DNA of 64,000 bases, taken from the NCBI GenBank assembly GCA_921293015.1, contig OV121086.1:41309402-41373401 (forward strand). Direction: 5' to 3'. This stretch comes from Phorcus lineatus. Taxonomy: Eukaryota > Mollusca > Gastropoda > Trochida > Trochidae. The notes below the pieces were generated by a model that was given only the letters and a program-made list of their open reading frames with translations, ran no database searches and was not told where the DNA came from. Positions within the stretch are counted from its first letter, which is position 1. Each line of letters begins with the position of its first letter. The position numbers and the translations under genes were made by a program. Positions 14,101 to 22,510 of the stretch are shown here, one piece after another.

Positions 14101-17100
14101 CAGTATCCACACTTTGGAATGCTTCTGTCAAGCTCTTTGCATTTTCAAAAATCGTTTCTTCCATAGTCTCAGGAAAGTCTTTAACTGTACCTTAAAATGA
14201 CAAGACCACCTCATACGAAACAAAAATATCAAATTTGAAATATAACAAAAACTTAAAGTCGACTTTTTTAATGACCAAATATAAATTGTTGACAAACATG
14301 ATGGTATATGGTTGTTTGTGTAAGGTAAATGGGTACTTTTGCTTCTTCATTTAACAATTATGAAATTATGAAATTATGTGTCGGCAGAAAATTCTAAAAT
14401 TAAAAAAAAAAGTGAATAGCAATTTTGATATTTTATGGTCTGTACGATTAGAAGTACTTACATACTTTACATGCAAAATAGATAAAAATTGTCTAAAATA
14501 GAGTGATCAACTGATAATGTTTTTTCAGTTGTACCCATTTATTCTTGATTTCACAGGATGTCAATTTAAGGGCACATTATACATTATCACACTTTGATTT
14601 ATAATAACTAACAGATTTTAATATTTAAACAAGCAATTTACAAAATTGAGCTATCTAGAGTGATAGACGTACGTCATGTTGGAATTTACAAATTCATCAT
14701 ATAACATTTCTAACAGTATCCAAAATCTTTTGTCAGTGAATAATTCTGTTTAATAGATAAAAGAAATAAAAAAATGATTAATAGATAATATGTCATCCCT
14801 TAAGAAATGGCACGTTTATCTCATCATGTGAGGTAGAATAGCTCACATTGCACTCGTAAATAACCTATTTTCCCACCTAACACAATATAATAAACATGGT
14901 ATTTGTCGAGGAAGGACAGATCTTGACTATTAAAACAGGAGTCTTCTGGGAAGGAAGCGTTATCAAATTAAATTCCGTTAATTTTCAATCCAAATTTTGC
15001 TATCTTTATACATCTCCGTATGAGAAATGAAATGTACATGAACAGCTGCAAACCAAAAGTTTGTTCACATACCTGCGAATCGTAGTGCAAATATCATATA
15101 ATTTGGCATGTCTTTGTGACATCGTAGGAAAAAAATGGATAATTTAGAATTTTCAATGCAGAAAAGAAGATCCATTGCACCTTTACGCAGTCGTATGCCA
15201 TACCCAACAGTTAACCGTAATAGTTTTTGGCATGTCACTGATGTGACCAGGGGTTAAAATTTCAAAAACGGTAATTTTTATTTATTATTTTAGGGATAAA
15301 CACATTTAGATATAAGTCATATTTGTATGTTTGCATTAAGTGAATATGAGTTTGCAGATTTTGTTCTCCGAGAGTGGAAATGGAACATTTTAATCGAATT
15401 GTTTGGAAATCGTAATTTTGAAAATGTGACCCCCTTCTGTTAATTTAACCATGCCAAAATTCAAATTTTTCCTCGAGGGACGAGATAATCCTACAATGAA
15501 TTTAAAAATGGCTAGTTTACACATTGACATTTGTATATCCTGTGTCAGTTCTGCTGAAGTTGTTTTATTGACATTCAAACTAAACCAAACATGATATTTA
15601 GATAGGGGCAAGTAGTACGTGAACAAACTTTTGATATGCAGCTGTACATGTTTTTGAAGGTGTGTGCTTTAATTTTCCAAATGGTATTATCGTTATCAAA
15701 ACCAATTGCTGTAGTTCGTTGATTTCCTTACTCTTTTTTTTGAAAAGCTAGACTATCAACACTTTTCGGAAGAAATTTCTTTTATTATATGATTGAAAGT
15801 AGGATACCCTATTCTACATGTATTGGTGAAATAAAAAGTCTATGTGGCTACAGTGGCGATAACCTTCATCGTCTCTCTACTGATTGGCGATAAAGTTTAA
15901 CGCCACTAAGTGACGTCAAAAGGTTACCATGCCACTTAGAATTCTTGTACCGGCTTTCCTAGGGCGCAAATACTTAGCTGATTGAGGCCAATTTCAACAT
16001 AAAACACAAATAAAATATTTTCATAAAAGAATATCTTTCCCTTGACAGATATCATACATGTATTTATCTCATCTCGCGGGTTAGAAGAGATAAGATTTGA
16101 CTCGTGGCTGCTCCACTCGTGAAATACCTACTTTTCTACCGCAGTAGATGAGATAAAATATTTCCTGAAGTTCTTAAAGTTCTTTAAGTTTTCACCTGAA
16201 GGTTCGGCATGGAAACAGGATATAGGGCTTCCCGAGGTGTAGCTTGTGGCTGGGCTTGAGTCGTCAGATTTTTTATCTGAAATGAAACAATGTTTAGCAT
16301 TCAAGCTTTTGATTTGGAAGAGGGGACTGCAACTATAACACAATGAAGGAGGGTATTAATTTTCTTTTTTTTATATTTCACTACAAAGCAATTGGAGATA
16401 CTTCATACATCAATTTAAAATGCATTTAAAGTCAAGCAAAACTGATAACTTATACCATTTGGGTCTGGTTCATGGGCATACTAAGATGCTAATATTTAAA
16501 TCTCTGACGTAGTAAAGCAGAGATGCGTCTTTAGACATAATGGAAAAGGCTCAGAATTGCTTATTTCGAGACCCTAACTCGATGTTTCCTTTCTTTTTGT
16601 TTAACTATTAACATTTTGATGATATGCTATAACATAGAGACGTTGATCTGGCAATGACGCTATGATAGATGTACATAAATTTAACACTTCTTATTGTGCT
16701 CCTTTGAGTTTCAATGATAATTTTAATGAAAGGCGGTATTGAACTTTTTATGCTTTATATTCAAAGCGGCACAACTCTGTTACAAAATTTCTAGTTCGAA
16801 ATCCCTTTTTTGCATTTTGTTTTTTTACTGAGAGTATAACAAAACCACTTCATGTAATATTTCCATAAAGCTTTTTCTATTTTAGGAAATATTTGACGTA
16901 AACACAGACACAAGTTTTTTTTAGAATTTTTGTGATATTTCAATATTTTAGGGGTGGTTTCCTACACGAATGCGCCGCTAAAGGCTGAAATATTGCCCAA
17001 GCGGCGTTAAACAATAATTCACTTACTCACTCATACACAAATGTTGGTTCCAACAGAAATTATGATACAAAATAAATCGTAAAACAAATTATTACAGGTA

Positions 17101-20100
17101 AGTGCTGAAAGAAATAACTGTCACTAGAGTGACATGATCCTCCGCCCAAAGTTTTCATCTAGATATTGAAGAGGAATCTCATTGTTGATAGAAACACTAA
17201 TGATCAAGATTAATTATCTTCAAATGTATCGTTGTAATAGTTGAAAATCGAAAGTATTTACAGAATCATCCTGTCTCAGGGTAAGACGTGTAGCTGACGC
17301 TCCACTCTTCTTACCCTGGGTGTAAACCCCAGCAAAAACTTCGCACCGTGTCCTATTCCCGACAAACTTTCTAAAAATAATCAACCAATGACTGCGCTTG
17401 AAAGGCGAGTCGGCCATCCCTTCAAATTCAAACCGAGTGAGTGAGTTTGGGTTTAACGTGTTTTGAACAATATTTCAGTTATTAAACACGTGGATGCCAC
17501 GTATCCAATTGAGGATCAAATTGTGAGAAATATACAACGACTTAAATTTGGTCTGACTTCTACCCGACGACCTATCAAGCTTGGGTGCCCCTGCCAGGAG
17601 CATGTAAGCTCCGGCTGGCATAGCTCTAGGGGTCTCTGGACCACGATAAGGTATTGAGTTAAGTGGTGGAAAATCAAACCGATCTCTTAAAACTGGATGT
17701 ATGATTTTTTGTAATAACCTTTCTATTCCATTTGGCGTAAGAGCGAACACGTGTTTTATAACTGAAATTTTGTACAAAGCACGTTAAACCCCAACTCACT
17801 CACTCACGTAAGAGCGAAAGCCAACTCCTGTTCGAGAGGCTCTCTTTGGTTGGCTGAAATTTAATCGCACACCATCGCGATAAAAGTATTTGATTGGCTG
17901 AATCATGGGTTACGGTGCGAAGTTTTTGCTAGGGTTTACACCCAGGGTAAGAAGAGTGGAGCGTCAGCTATACGTCTTGCCCTGAGACAGGATGTTACAG
18001 AATTCACTGTGAACTTGGAATCAACTTCAAGTCAGACAAGCTTTGCATTCAGGTTCCCATGCTAGAAACCTCAACAATGACTAAATTTGATCGGCAAAAT
18101 AGACATCATCATGTATCTTTTCCAGAGGTTATAATGAATGTTTCAAATAACTGTTTCTTGAGATATTCCACTTACAAGCCCTTAAAGTGCCAAGTTTTTA
18201 TAGCACAACCTGTAATATATGCAACTGGAATCTCCTAACCTCAGGGACATGTATTGTTGAAAACAACAGCTGGAGTCGACCGCTAAGCACCTATTACTAT
18301 AAAAGAAAGTACAGAATTTGTAACGGTATGATATTAAATTGTGTTTAAGAACAGTGAATATATATTCACTTCTGTTTTGAAAACTCAACATTTGCCGTTT
18401 CTCCTCAGCAATGCTATGATTCCTCAAGGCATCCTAAATTACATGATATTTGCACTAGGATACGCGCGTATGTGAAAAAAAATTTGGTATGCAGTTGTAT
18501 ATATTCTATTGAGAAAAAACTCACATACCTGATAGTTCATCGTAATCAGACTGCTGAGTTGTGGATGATACATCTAAATAAGACAGATCTCTTCCGGGTG
18601 TGCTTCTCATCCTTTGACTGGAGCTGTCTTCATCTGGAGATAAAAATGTATTTTCTTAAGCAGTAAGGATTTATTGAGCCCTAACTTGGATAATATTAAA
18701 ATATATTAAAATATTAAGGATATTAAAATATTAAAAATATATAATATATCAAAAGACAAAGTTGTTAAAACTGCATTTAAACATGAACAATTTGTCCTGA
18801 CAAGAGTCAAAGAATTCAAACCAGAGATCATTTATCAAAGAATTTTAGGATTGAAAGACTTAATTGTTGACACTGCTTTTTATTTTTCGGTCAAACAAGG
18901 GTACATTTTCAGCAATGATATGAACAAAGTAGACATCAACCTTTGAGTAATTACATTACAAAACAAAATCAGGGTTAAATTGAGCAAATGGGCACTAACT
19001 CTGCAACATATTGGCTATGAAGATTGGATAAGCCAGGATAGAGGTAATGGTACGTCTATTGGTGCTTAAAATGTTCTAGTGTAGTAAACTTTGCATGTTT
19101 TGTTTAACCTATATGCTTCGGATAAGTTTTTGCCACGAAAGATGGCCAGATTAAACCTTTTCATTAACAGAAAATAAAATGGGATATGAAGAGTCATTGT
19201 CCCACCTTTTTGCACTTGATCATCAGACTTGATGTTTGCGTGGAAACAAAACACGGGGCTTCCTGATCTGTTACTGCTGCAAGAACTCGAGTCACTGTCA
19301 TTTTCGCCTGAAACATTTAGCATAGGCATTGTGAATATTTACTCGATTCCTTTGCACACATGCATCGAACAAAGGATGTCTGGTGAGTTGATCTGTTAAT
19401 TTTTGCCTTTAAACACATTTCATCAGTGGCAACAGCAAAACTAGTCTGTTTTATCTAACTTGTTTGTTTCGCGCATATGTTAAACCTCCATTACACTAAC
19501 TTCTGATCTAACCTCGCTCTTCAAATAATTTTTCGGCAATCTCGATTCCTTTTCACAATGCATAGAACAACGGATGTCTGATGATGTGATTCATTGTCCC
19601 CTGCCACAACGCAGAATAGGGGCACATTGTATTCAGCTGAGTCCGTATATGCTGCATAGTAGTACAACCGAGGTTGAAGCTTAAAATTGTAATATACAAA
19701 CTCGATGAATACACATAAATCAAGAATACAGTAGTACAACCGAGGTTGAAGCTTAATATTTGTAATATACAAACTCGATGAATACACATAAATAAAGAAT
19801 AATTCAACGACTTTTGCGGTAGTGACAAAGACAATTATCTTAACATTTCACTTGTTTAGGAGGATACATTTGAATGGTAAAAATGAACGATAGCTTCATG
19901 TGAATAATTTTTTAAATACGATTTGTATTGTCTATCCATTTCCAATTTTGTAAGAAATGTTTTATTTATGAACCAGGGGATAAGTGATTTTTTTTGCATC
20001 ATTTCATCTCAATTTACAAATAAAAATTCAATTTCAAAATCACCTTAGCTATGTCAACAATTAAACAATTACCTGCTCGTCCTTCTATATGTGTCGTACT

Positions 20101-20124
20101 TTGAGTTTGTTGTTCAATATCCAT
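2061..20124 (-). CDS. Partial multi-exon gene built from repeated A-C-B-D exon cassettes, function unknown
   Basis: I do not recognise this protein. Reading leftwards, a start exon (20073-20124) is followed by 12 splice-competent cassette exons plus one with a destroyed acceptor. All cassette exons enter and leave in phase 1, so any number can be skipped or added without a frameshift. Order: A1 19206-19307, C1 18529-18633, B1 16196-16276, D1 14062-14190, C2 12447-12551, B2 11560-11640, D2 10690-10821, A2 8728-8829, C3 7565-7669 (acceptor lost), B3 5677-5757, D3 5099-5230, D4 4005-4136, A3 2061-2162. The gene continues beyond base 1. The predicted product is Ser/Thr-rich, hydrophilic and mostly acidic, with no membrane segment, and is probably disordered. 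A and B share the motif SGSPxxCFHx (usually CFHA). Conservation of frame, splice sites and protein across diverged intron copies argues for real coding exons, but transcription is not shown. Confidence 0.72.
4005..4136 (-). CDS. Cassette exon D4
   Basis: 132 nt, phase 1-1. Its protein differs from D3 only near the end (TKRQTG against TKRQIG). It lies 1094 bases downstream of D3 in a local tandem duplication that also copied intron sequence. Confidence 0.65.
5099..5230 (-). CDS. Cassette exon D3
   Basis: 132 nt, phase 1-1. It encodes GTSDGFVESKEKGANVEDEK, then SLTDEFHTLNIDETVQEKF and TKRQIG. It is the upstream member of a fresh tandem pair with D4. Confidence 0.65.
5677..5757 (-). CDS. Cassette exon B3
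   Basis: 81 nt, phase 1-1, acceptor TAATTTCAG|AC and donor TTCAG|GTAAAACC. It encodes DQISDDSNPATSYTSGSPIP then CFHAEPSG. Confidence 0.7.
7565..7669 (-). pseudogene. Cassette exon C3 with destroyed splice acceptor
   Basis: The 105-nt reading frame is intact (DEDGSSPGMRSTPGRDLAYL then DVSSTTQQFVSDPLSG, reading as C1) and the donor is good (TCAG|GTATTTT). The acceptor CTCCAG seen in C1 and C2 is CTCCAT here, a change at 7670. The exon should be skipped, or an internal AG about 20 bases in (GGTTCCAG|TCC) used instead. Because neighbours are in phase 1, skipping does not break the frame. Confidence 0.65.
8728..8829 (-). CDS. Cassette exon A2
   Basis: 102 nt, phase 1-1, acceptor TGTTTCAG|GC and donor AAGGAG|GTGGGG. 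It encodes GTNDSDSSSCSSYRSGSPVS then CFHVDIKSDDQVQG. It carries CFHV where other A and B exons have CFHA. Confidence 0.68.
10690..10821 (-). CDS. Cassette exon D2
   Basis: 132 nt, phase 1-1, acceptor GATTTAAAG|GT and donor ACAG|GTTTGATA. It encodes GTHDGFVESKEKGANVVDEK, then a segment with SLTDEFHTLNIDETVQEKF and a basic end, TKRQTG. Confidence 0.68.
11560..11640 (-). CDS. Cassette exon B2
   Basis: 81 nt, phase 1-1, acceptor AATTTCAG|AA and donor GCAG|GTAAAATC. It encodes EQISDDSSPATSYTSGSPVP then CFHADPAG. Confidence 0.7.
12447..12551 (-). CDS. Cassette exon C2
   Basis: 105 nt, phase 1-1, acceptor TTTCTCCAG|GG and donor TCAG|GTATTTG. It encodes GEDGSGQGMRSPPGRVLAYV then DVYSTTQQSISDQLSG. 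No A exon lies between D1 and C2: the A copy expected here is deleted (see 13802). Confidence 0.68.
13795..13835. other. Deletion junction that removed an A exon
   Basis: Sequence left of ~13802 matches intron at ~1460-1511, and sequence right of it (GCATCGAACAAAGGATGTCT) matches intron just beyond A exons (~2218, ~8887, ~19365). About 0.7 kb, including exon A, has been lost. Confidence 0.6.
14062..14190 (-). CDS. Cassette exon D1 (diverged)
   Basis: 129 nt, phase 1-1, acceptor CATTTTAAG|GT and donor AATCAG|GTTTGACG. It encodes GTVKDFPETMEETIFENAKS and continues with SLTEAFQSVDTDVTVQG. It is one codon shorter than D2-D4 and clearly homologous through the SLTxxFxxxxxDxTVQ stretch. Acidic. Confidence 0.65.
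14816..14882. repeat. Short foldback/MITE fragment
   Basis: Begins TTTATCTCATC and ends ACCTATTTTCCCACC. Related to 16064-16149 and to TTTATCTCATCTCGCGAGG at ~48230. Confidence 0.4.
15036..15651. mobile_element. Inverted-repeat DNA element (~616 bp)
   Basis: The ends are imperfect ~35-bp inverted repeats: left AACAGCTGCAAACCAAAAGT and its right-hand counterpart, sharing CAAAAGTTTGTTCAC. The interior has no convincing ORF. The target duplication is unclear. It lies in an intron of the cassette gene. Confidence 0.55.
16064..16149. repeat. Small palindromic element
   Basis: TTTATCTCATCTCGCGG at the left is inverted at the right as AGATGAGATAAA. Same family as 14816-14882. Confidence 0.45.
16196..16276 (-). 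CDS. Cassette exon B1
   Basis: 81 nt, phase 1-1, acceptor TTCATTTCAG|AT and donor TTCAG|GTGAA. It encodes DKKSDDSSPATSYTSGSPIS then CFHAEPSG. The SGSPxxCFHA block matches the A exons, so A and B are probably ancient duplicates of one exon. Confidence 0.7.
16970..17036. repeat. Molluscan-type dispersed repeat end
   Basis: Contains GCGGCGTTAAACAATAATTC then ACTTACTCACTC, a combination common in dispersed repeats of molluscan genomes (recalled, not searched). Confidence 0.4.
17267..17994. mobile_element. Mutator-like MITE with 9-bp target-site duplications
   Basis: 728 bp bounded by ~83-bp terminal inverted repeats starting CATCCTGTCTCAGGG (left 17267-17350, right ~17911-17994, only a few mismatches). 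The exact 9-bp duplication TTACAGAAT flanks it at 17258-17266 and 17995-18003. A 9-bp duplication with long TIRs is typical of Mutator-like elements. No transposase. It sits in the intron between C1 and B1. Confidence 0.8.
17435..17807. mobile_element. Second inverted-repeat element nested in the MITE
   Basis: Left GAGTGAGTGAGTTTGGGTTT and right AACTCACTCACTCAC form a ~56-bp imperfect inverted repeat that continues through TTTCAGTTAT(T/A)AAACACGTG. It is probably a separate element inserted into the interior of the Mutator-like MITE, or part of its foldback core. Confidence 0.55.
18529..18633 (-). CDS. Cassette exon C1
   Basis: 105 nt, phase 1-1, acceptor TATCTCCAG|AT and donor TCAG|GTATGTG. 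It encodes DEDSSSQRMRSTPGRDLSYL then DVSSTTQQSDYDELSG. The core RSTPGRDLxYLDVSSTTQQ is kept in the other C exons, with a few substitutions in C2. Confidence 0.7.
19206..19307 (-). CDS. Cassette exon A1
   Basis: 102 nt, phase 1-1, acceptor ATGTTTCAG|GC and donor AAAAAG|GTGGG. It encodes ENDSDSSSCSSNRSGSPVFC followed by FHANIKSDDQVQK. The serine-rich start and the SGSPxxCFHA motif are shared with A2 and A3, and the motif with the B exons. It joins the start exon in frame, reading GRA-G-ENDSDS. Confidence 0.7.
19658..19801. repeat. 72-bp tandem repeat, two copies
   Basis: AGTAGTACAACCGAGGTTGA begins each copy (19658, 19730). The copies differ by only a few bases. It lies in the first intron of the cassette gene; open frames across it are repeat artefacts. 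Confidence 0.8.
20073..20124 (-). CDS. First coding exon of the cassette gene
   Basis: It encodes MDIEQQTQSTTHIEGRA plus one base, then a donor (GCAG|GTAATTG), so it ends in phase 1 and fits every cassette acceptor. An in-frame TAA lies 30 bases upstream of the ATG with no AG between, so this ATG is the start. The exon begins 88 bases downstream of the stop of the Schlafen-like ORF on the same strand, and an AATAAA lies between the two. Confidence 0.65.
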
Positions 20125-20196
20125 GACGATCACAATAACACAGTAAAAGGGTTACAGAAAAGCTAAATAAGCTAAACAAAGTTCCGTTGCATTGTC

Positions 20197-20202
20197 TTTA
20201 TT
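20197..20202 (-). promoter_or_regulatory. Polyadenylation signal AATAAA of the Schlafen-like gene
   Basis: AATAAA on the minus strand 10 bases beyond the stop at 20212. It separates the Schlafen-like ORF from the cassette-gene start exon 88 bases downstream, implying a very short 3' UTR. Confidence 0.5.
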
Positions 20203-20211
20203 GTTTATATT

Positions 20212-21453
20212 TTAGTCCCGGGATGTGTTTCTTACATAGACAACCTGATTTGGACTTTTGGGTATTTGGATAGTTCTCAGTCGCCGCAGCCATTCCTCTT
20301 TACCCATTCGCTTTGTAATATCATTTTCCCACAGGTATGTTCTTGGTCCCTCTTTATCATAAAAAACCACTCCAGACACATGGCCTAGTGCAACTTCAAG
20401 AATGTACTTTTGCGGGTTTTCATGAACAACATGAAACTTAATGTTCACTTTCTTCTCGTCAAAGTCGTCAAAAGAGTCTCCTGATAAGACACATAAGTCT
20501 GTTGAAAACTTTCTCTTCAAAGCCTTCAACACTTCGTCCTTGTTTACATGCAGTTCAAAACCTTCAACTTTTGTCTTTTTTGTCTTGTATTTACATGAGA
20601 CTTCCACCTGTGCCAAACCAACAATGAAGGAGCCACCTTCTTTAACTTTTGTTAAAGAAGATATATTGTCTTTCAGTTTCAGATTTGTCCAGATATATTT
20701 GATGAAATCTTCCAAGTTGGATTTTACTGCGTTGTATTCAGCATCTGGCTTTATTGTTTTCAGCTCCACATGTCTTGATTCCTCAATAGAAATTTGGCCT
20801 TGGGCTGTCGGTTTATAGTTAGCGGGAAATATGGGTTTTGGACTACTGTGTGTAGGTTCTTTTCGTAAGTGGAGTAAGGATATAAGGTTAATGCAAGAAG
20901 GTTTTCTATTTTCAAAGTCACTTCTTAATTTTGTATTGAAGTCAACTGTAACAACTCCTTCTGTTTTCTCAACTTCAATCAGGAGACAGTCTTTGAATTG
21001 TTTGAATTCTTTGAAATCTTCTGACTCAGAAATCCAGAATCGCTTGCATGTGTTTGTAAACAATTGCCCACCTTCAATCTGATCCTCGATACATTTGCCA
21101 AAACATTGATCAAAATCCTCAAGATTTCTATCCCAGGTTTCTTGACCATAAATGTGGATGATAAGAAAACCACCGTCAGTGTTTCTTAAAGCTGCTACAC
21201 ATTTTTCAAATTTGTCCAGGAATAGTTTTTTACTTTTTAGCCTTTTATTCCCTTTAACGATCTCAATATTCGTGTGTAACAAAACACATGTTTTGAATCT
21301 TTCGTCAGCTATGCATTTGGTTTTCAGTCTTGAACAAGTATCACAGTTGTCTGTAACACAATGGAAACCAAAATAATCATTCCCGAGATATAAGCAAGGT
21401 TTGGATCTAAAATAATTTTTCGAGCCTATATGCTTGTTACTTCCAGAATGCAT
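20212..21453 (-). CDS. Schlafen-like (AlbA_2/Slfn-core) protein, single exon
   Basis: 413 codons without an intron. The ATG (AAAATG context) has an in-frame TGA nine bases upstream. Features resembling the Schlafen core are the NTDGGFLIIHIYG segment at residues 91-103, EESRHVELK at 224-232 (compare the ES..VEFK of AlbA_2/Slfn domains), EGGSFIVGL at 272-280 and a C-terminal block with RTYLW at 371-375 and EEWLRRL at 386-392. Schlafen-family proteins include nucleic-acid binding proteins and tRNA/rRNA endonucleases of antiviral defence. I cannot confirm a nuclease active site, and there is no helicase region, so this is a short form. A canonical AATAAA lies 10 bases after the stop. The family call rests on motif resemblance; the coding nature is firm. 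Confidence 0.6.
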   Translation of the reverse strand: MHSGSNKHIGSKNYFRSKPCLYLGNDYFGFHCVTDNCDTCSRLKTKCIADERFKTCVLLHTNIEIVKGNKRLKSKKLFLDKFEKCVAALRNTDGGFLIIHIYGQETWDRNLEDFDQCFGKCIEDQIEGGQLFTNTCKRFWISESEDFKEFKQFKDCLLIEVEKTEGVVTVDFNTKLRSDFENRKPSCINLISLLHLRKEPTHSSPKPIFPANYKPTAQGQISIEESRHVELKTIKPDAEYNAVKSNLEDFIKYIWTNLKLKDNISSLTKVKEGGSFIVGLAQVEVSCKYKTKKTKVEGFELHVNKDEVLKALKRKFSTDLCVLSGDSFDDFDEKKVNIKFHVVHENPQKYILEVALGHVSGVVFYDKEGPRTYLWENDITKRMGKEEWLRRLRTIQIPKSPNQVVYVRNTSRD

Positions 21454-22086
21454 TTTACCTCAACAGTATTTTCTTGCATACGGACAAAAGGCGGATATAT
21501 AAACAGATTTTAAATTATAAAAGTAACCTTTTTTCAACAATGAAAGTTTATGGCTAAGGTTTAAGTCATTTACAAGATGTAGTTTTACCACAGGGTCCTT
21601 TGTATTCATCAAAAAACACTTACTAAATCAATGACTAGGGGAAAAATTTGAAACCACCTAACCTATTGTAGCTTAAAAGGCTGTATTAAATCTTATAACA
21701 GAATATCACAACATGACCAAATTCTACAATTCAGAATCCCAATTTGTTTACGTGTCTATACACATCTTCCAGATTTCCTTCAGAAGTCATCAGTTTTTGG
21801 GAAGATAAACGGACAGACGCTGGACGCCATTAGCCCATCGGACCTCTCAGACCTTTCAGGCCTAATGGTTGTGTCAATGACAAATCGAATGTGCTATAAT
21901 GATAATTTTCCAAGGAAATGGTAACTTGTCAGTAGTAATTTCAGATGGTATATCTCATTTGAGCTTTTAAACAAATGACTAGAAATTTCACCAACTCTAT
22001 AAATTATAAACCCCATTAGCAAGATTTTTGCTTCTGAAGATTTACTTCTCTTTAAGATGTCACACGTCATGAAATTTAAAATTACA

Positions 22087-22124
22087 CCCCCCCCCCCCCC
22101 CCCCCCCCCCCCCACCCCCCCCCC
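22087..22124. repeat. Poly-C tract (C27-A-C10)
   Basis: Uninterrupted cytosines broken by one A. G-quadruplex-prone on the minus strand, which would be the transcribed RNA sense, and its length is a likely sequencing uncertainty. Confidence 0.9.
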
Positions 22125-22459
22125 ATTAGCAACGAATTCTGTAAACAAGATTTCAGCATTCTAGCCATTTTGTCTCTGGGGTACAAAATGAATATCCATA
22201 TCTAGGACCCATCTAGGTCTGTAACAAGATGTCAGTTTTCAAGGCTTTTCGCTTCCAGAAAGGAAGAAGAAAACAGGTTTCAAAGTCGTTTTGTTGTTAT
22301 TTCACAACAAGCTAAAGAATTCAGTTGATGGATGATTATACTACAAAGACTTTTCAATGTTTGCGTTAGACATTGGAGTTATATTATACTGTGTGTTATT
22401 CTTAGAAAAAGATTACAAAAAATATCCTCGTTAAAAATTGTTGTAAATGAAGCACTCAC

Positions 22460-22510
22460 CATCCATCGTAAGCTATATTTTGCATCATTGAAGTGGATTT
22501 CAGTCATGGT
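22460..22510 (-). CDS. Candidate start-codon exon upstream of the Schlafen-like ORF
   Basis: A strong acceptor (CTTTTTTATCATTCCAG|ACC) leads straight into ACCATG. The exon encodes MTEIHFNDAKYSLRWM and ends at a near-perfect donor (ATG|GTGAGT), phase 0. The acceptor implies a noncoding exon further upstream, in the direction of the 1.48 kb array. I could not find a clean phase-0 acceptor joining it to the Schlafen-like ORF, and it does not fit the phase-1 cassette exons. Its partner exon is unresolved. Confidence 0.4.

Noticed and set aside
15390..15626. 78-codon minus-strand ORF
   Set aside because: Lies inside the inverted-repeat element at 15036-15651 and resembles no transposase.
19521..19834. 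Two overlapping minus-strand ORFs with internal repetition
   Set aside because: The repetition is the 72-bp tandem repeat read in two frames.
21894..22148. ORF with a poly-Gly stretch
   Set aside because: The glycines come from the poly-C tract. No other support.
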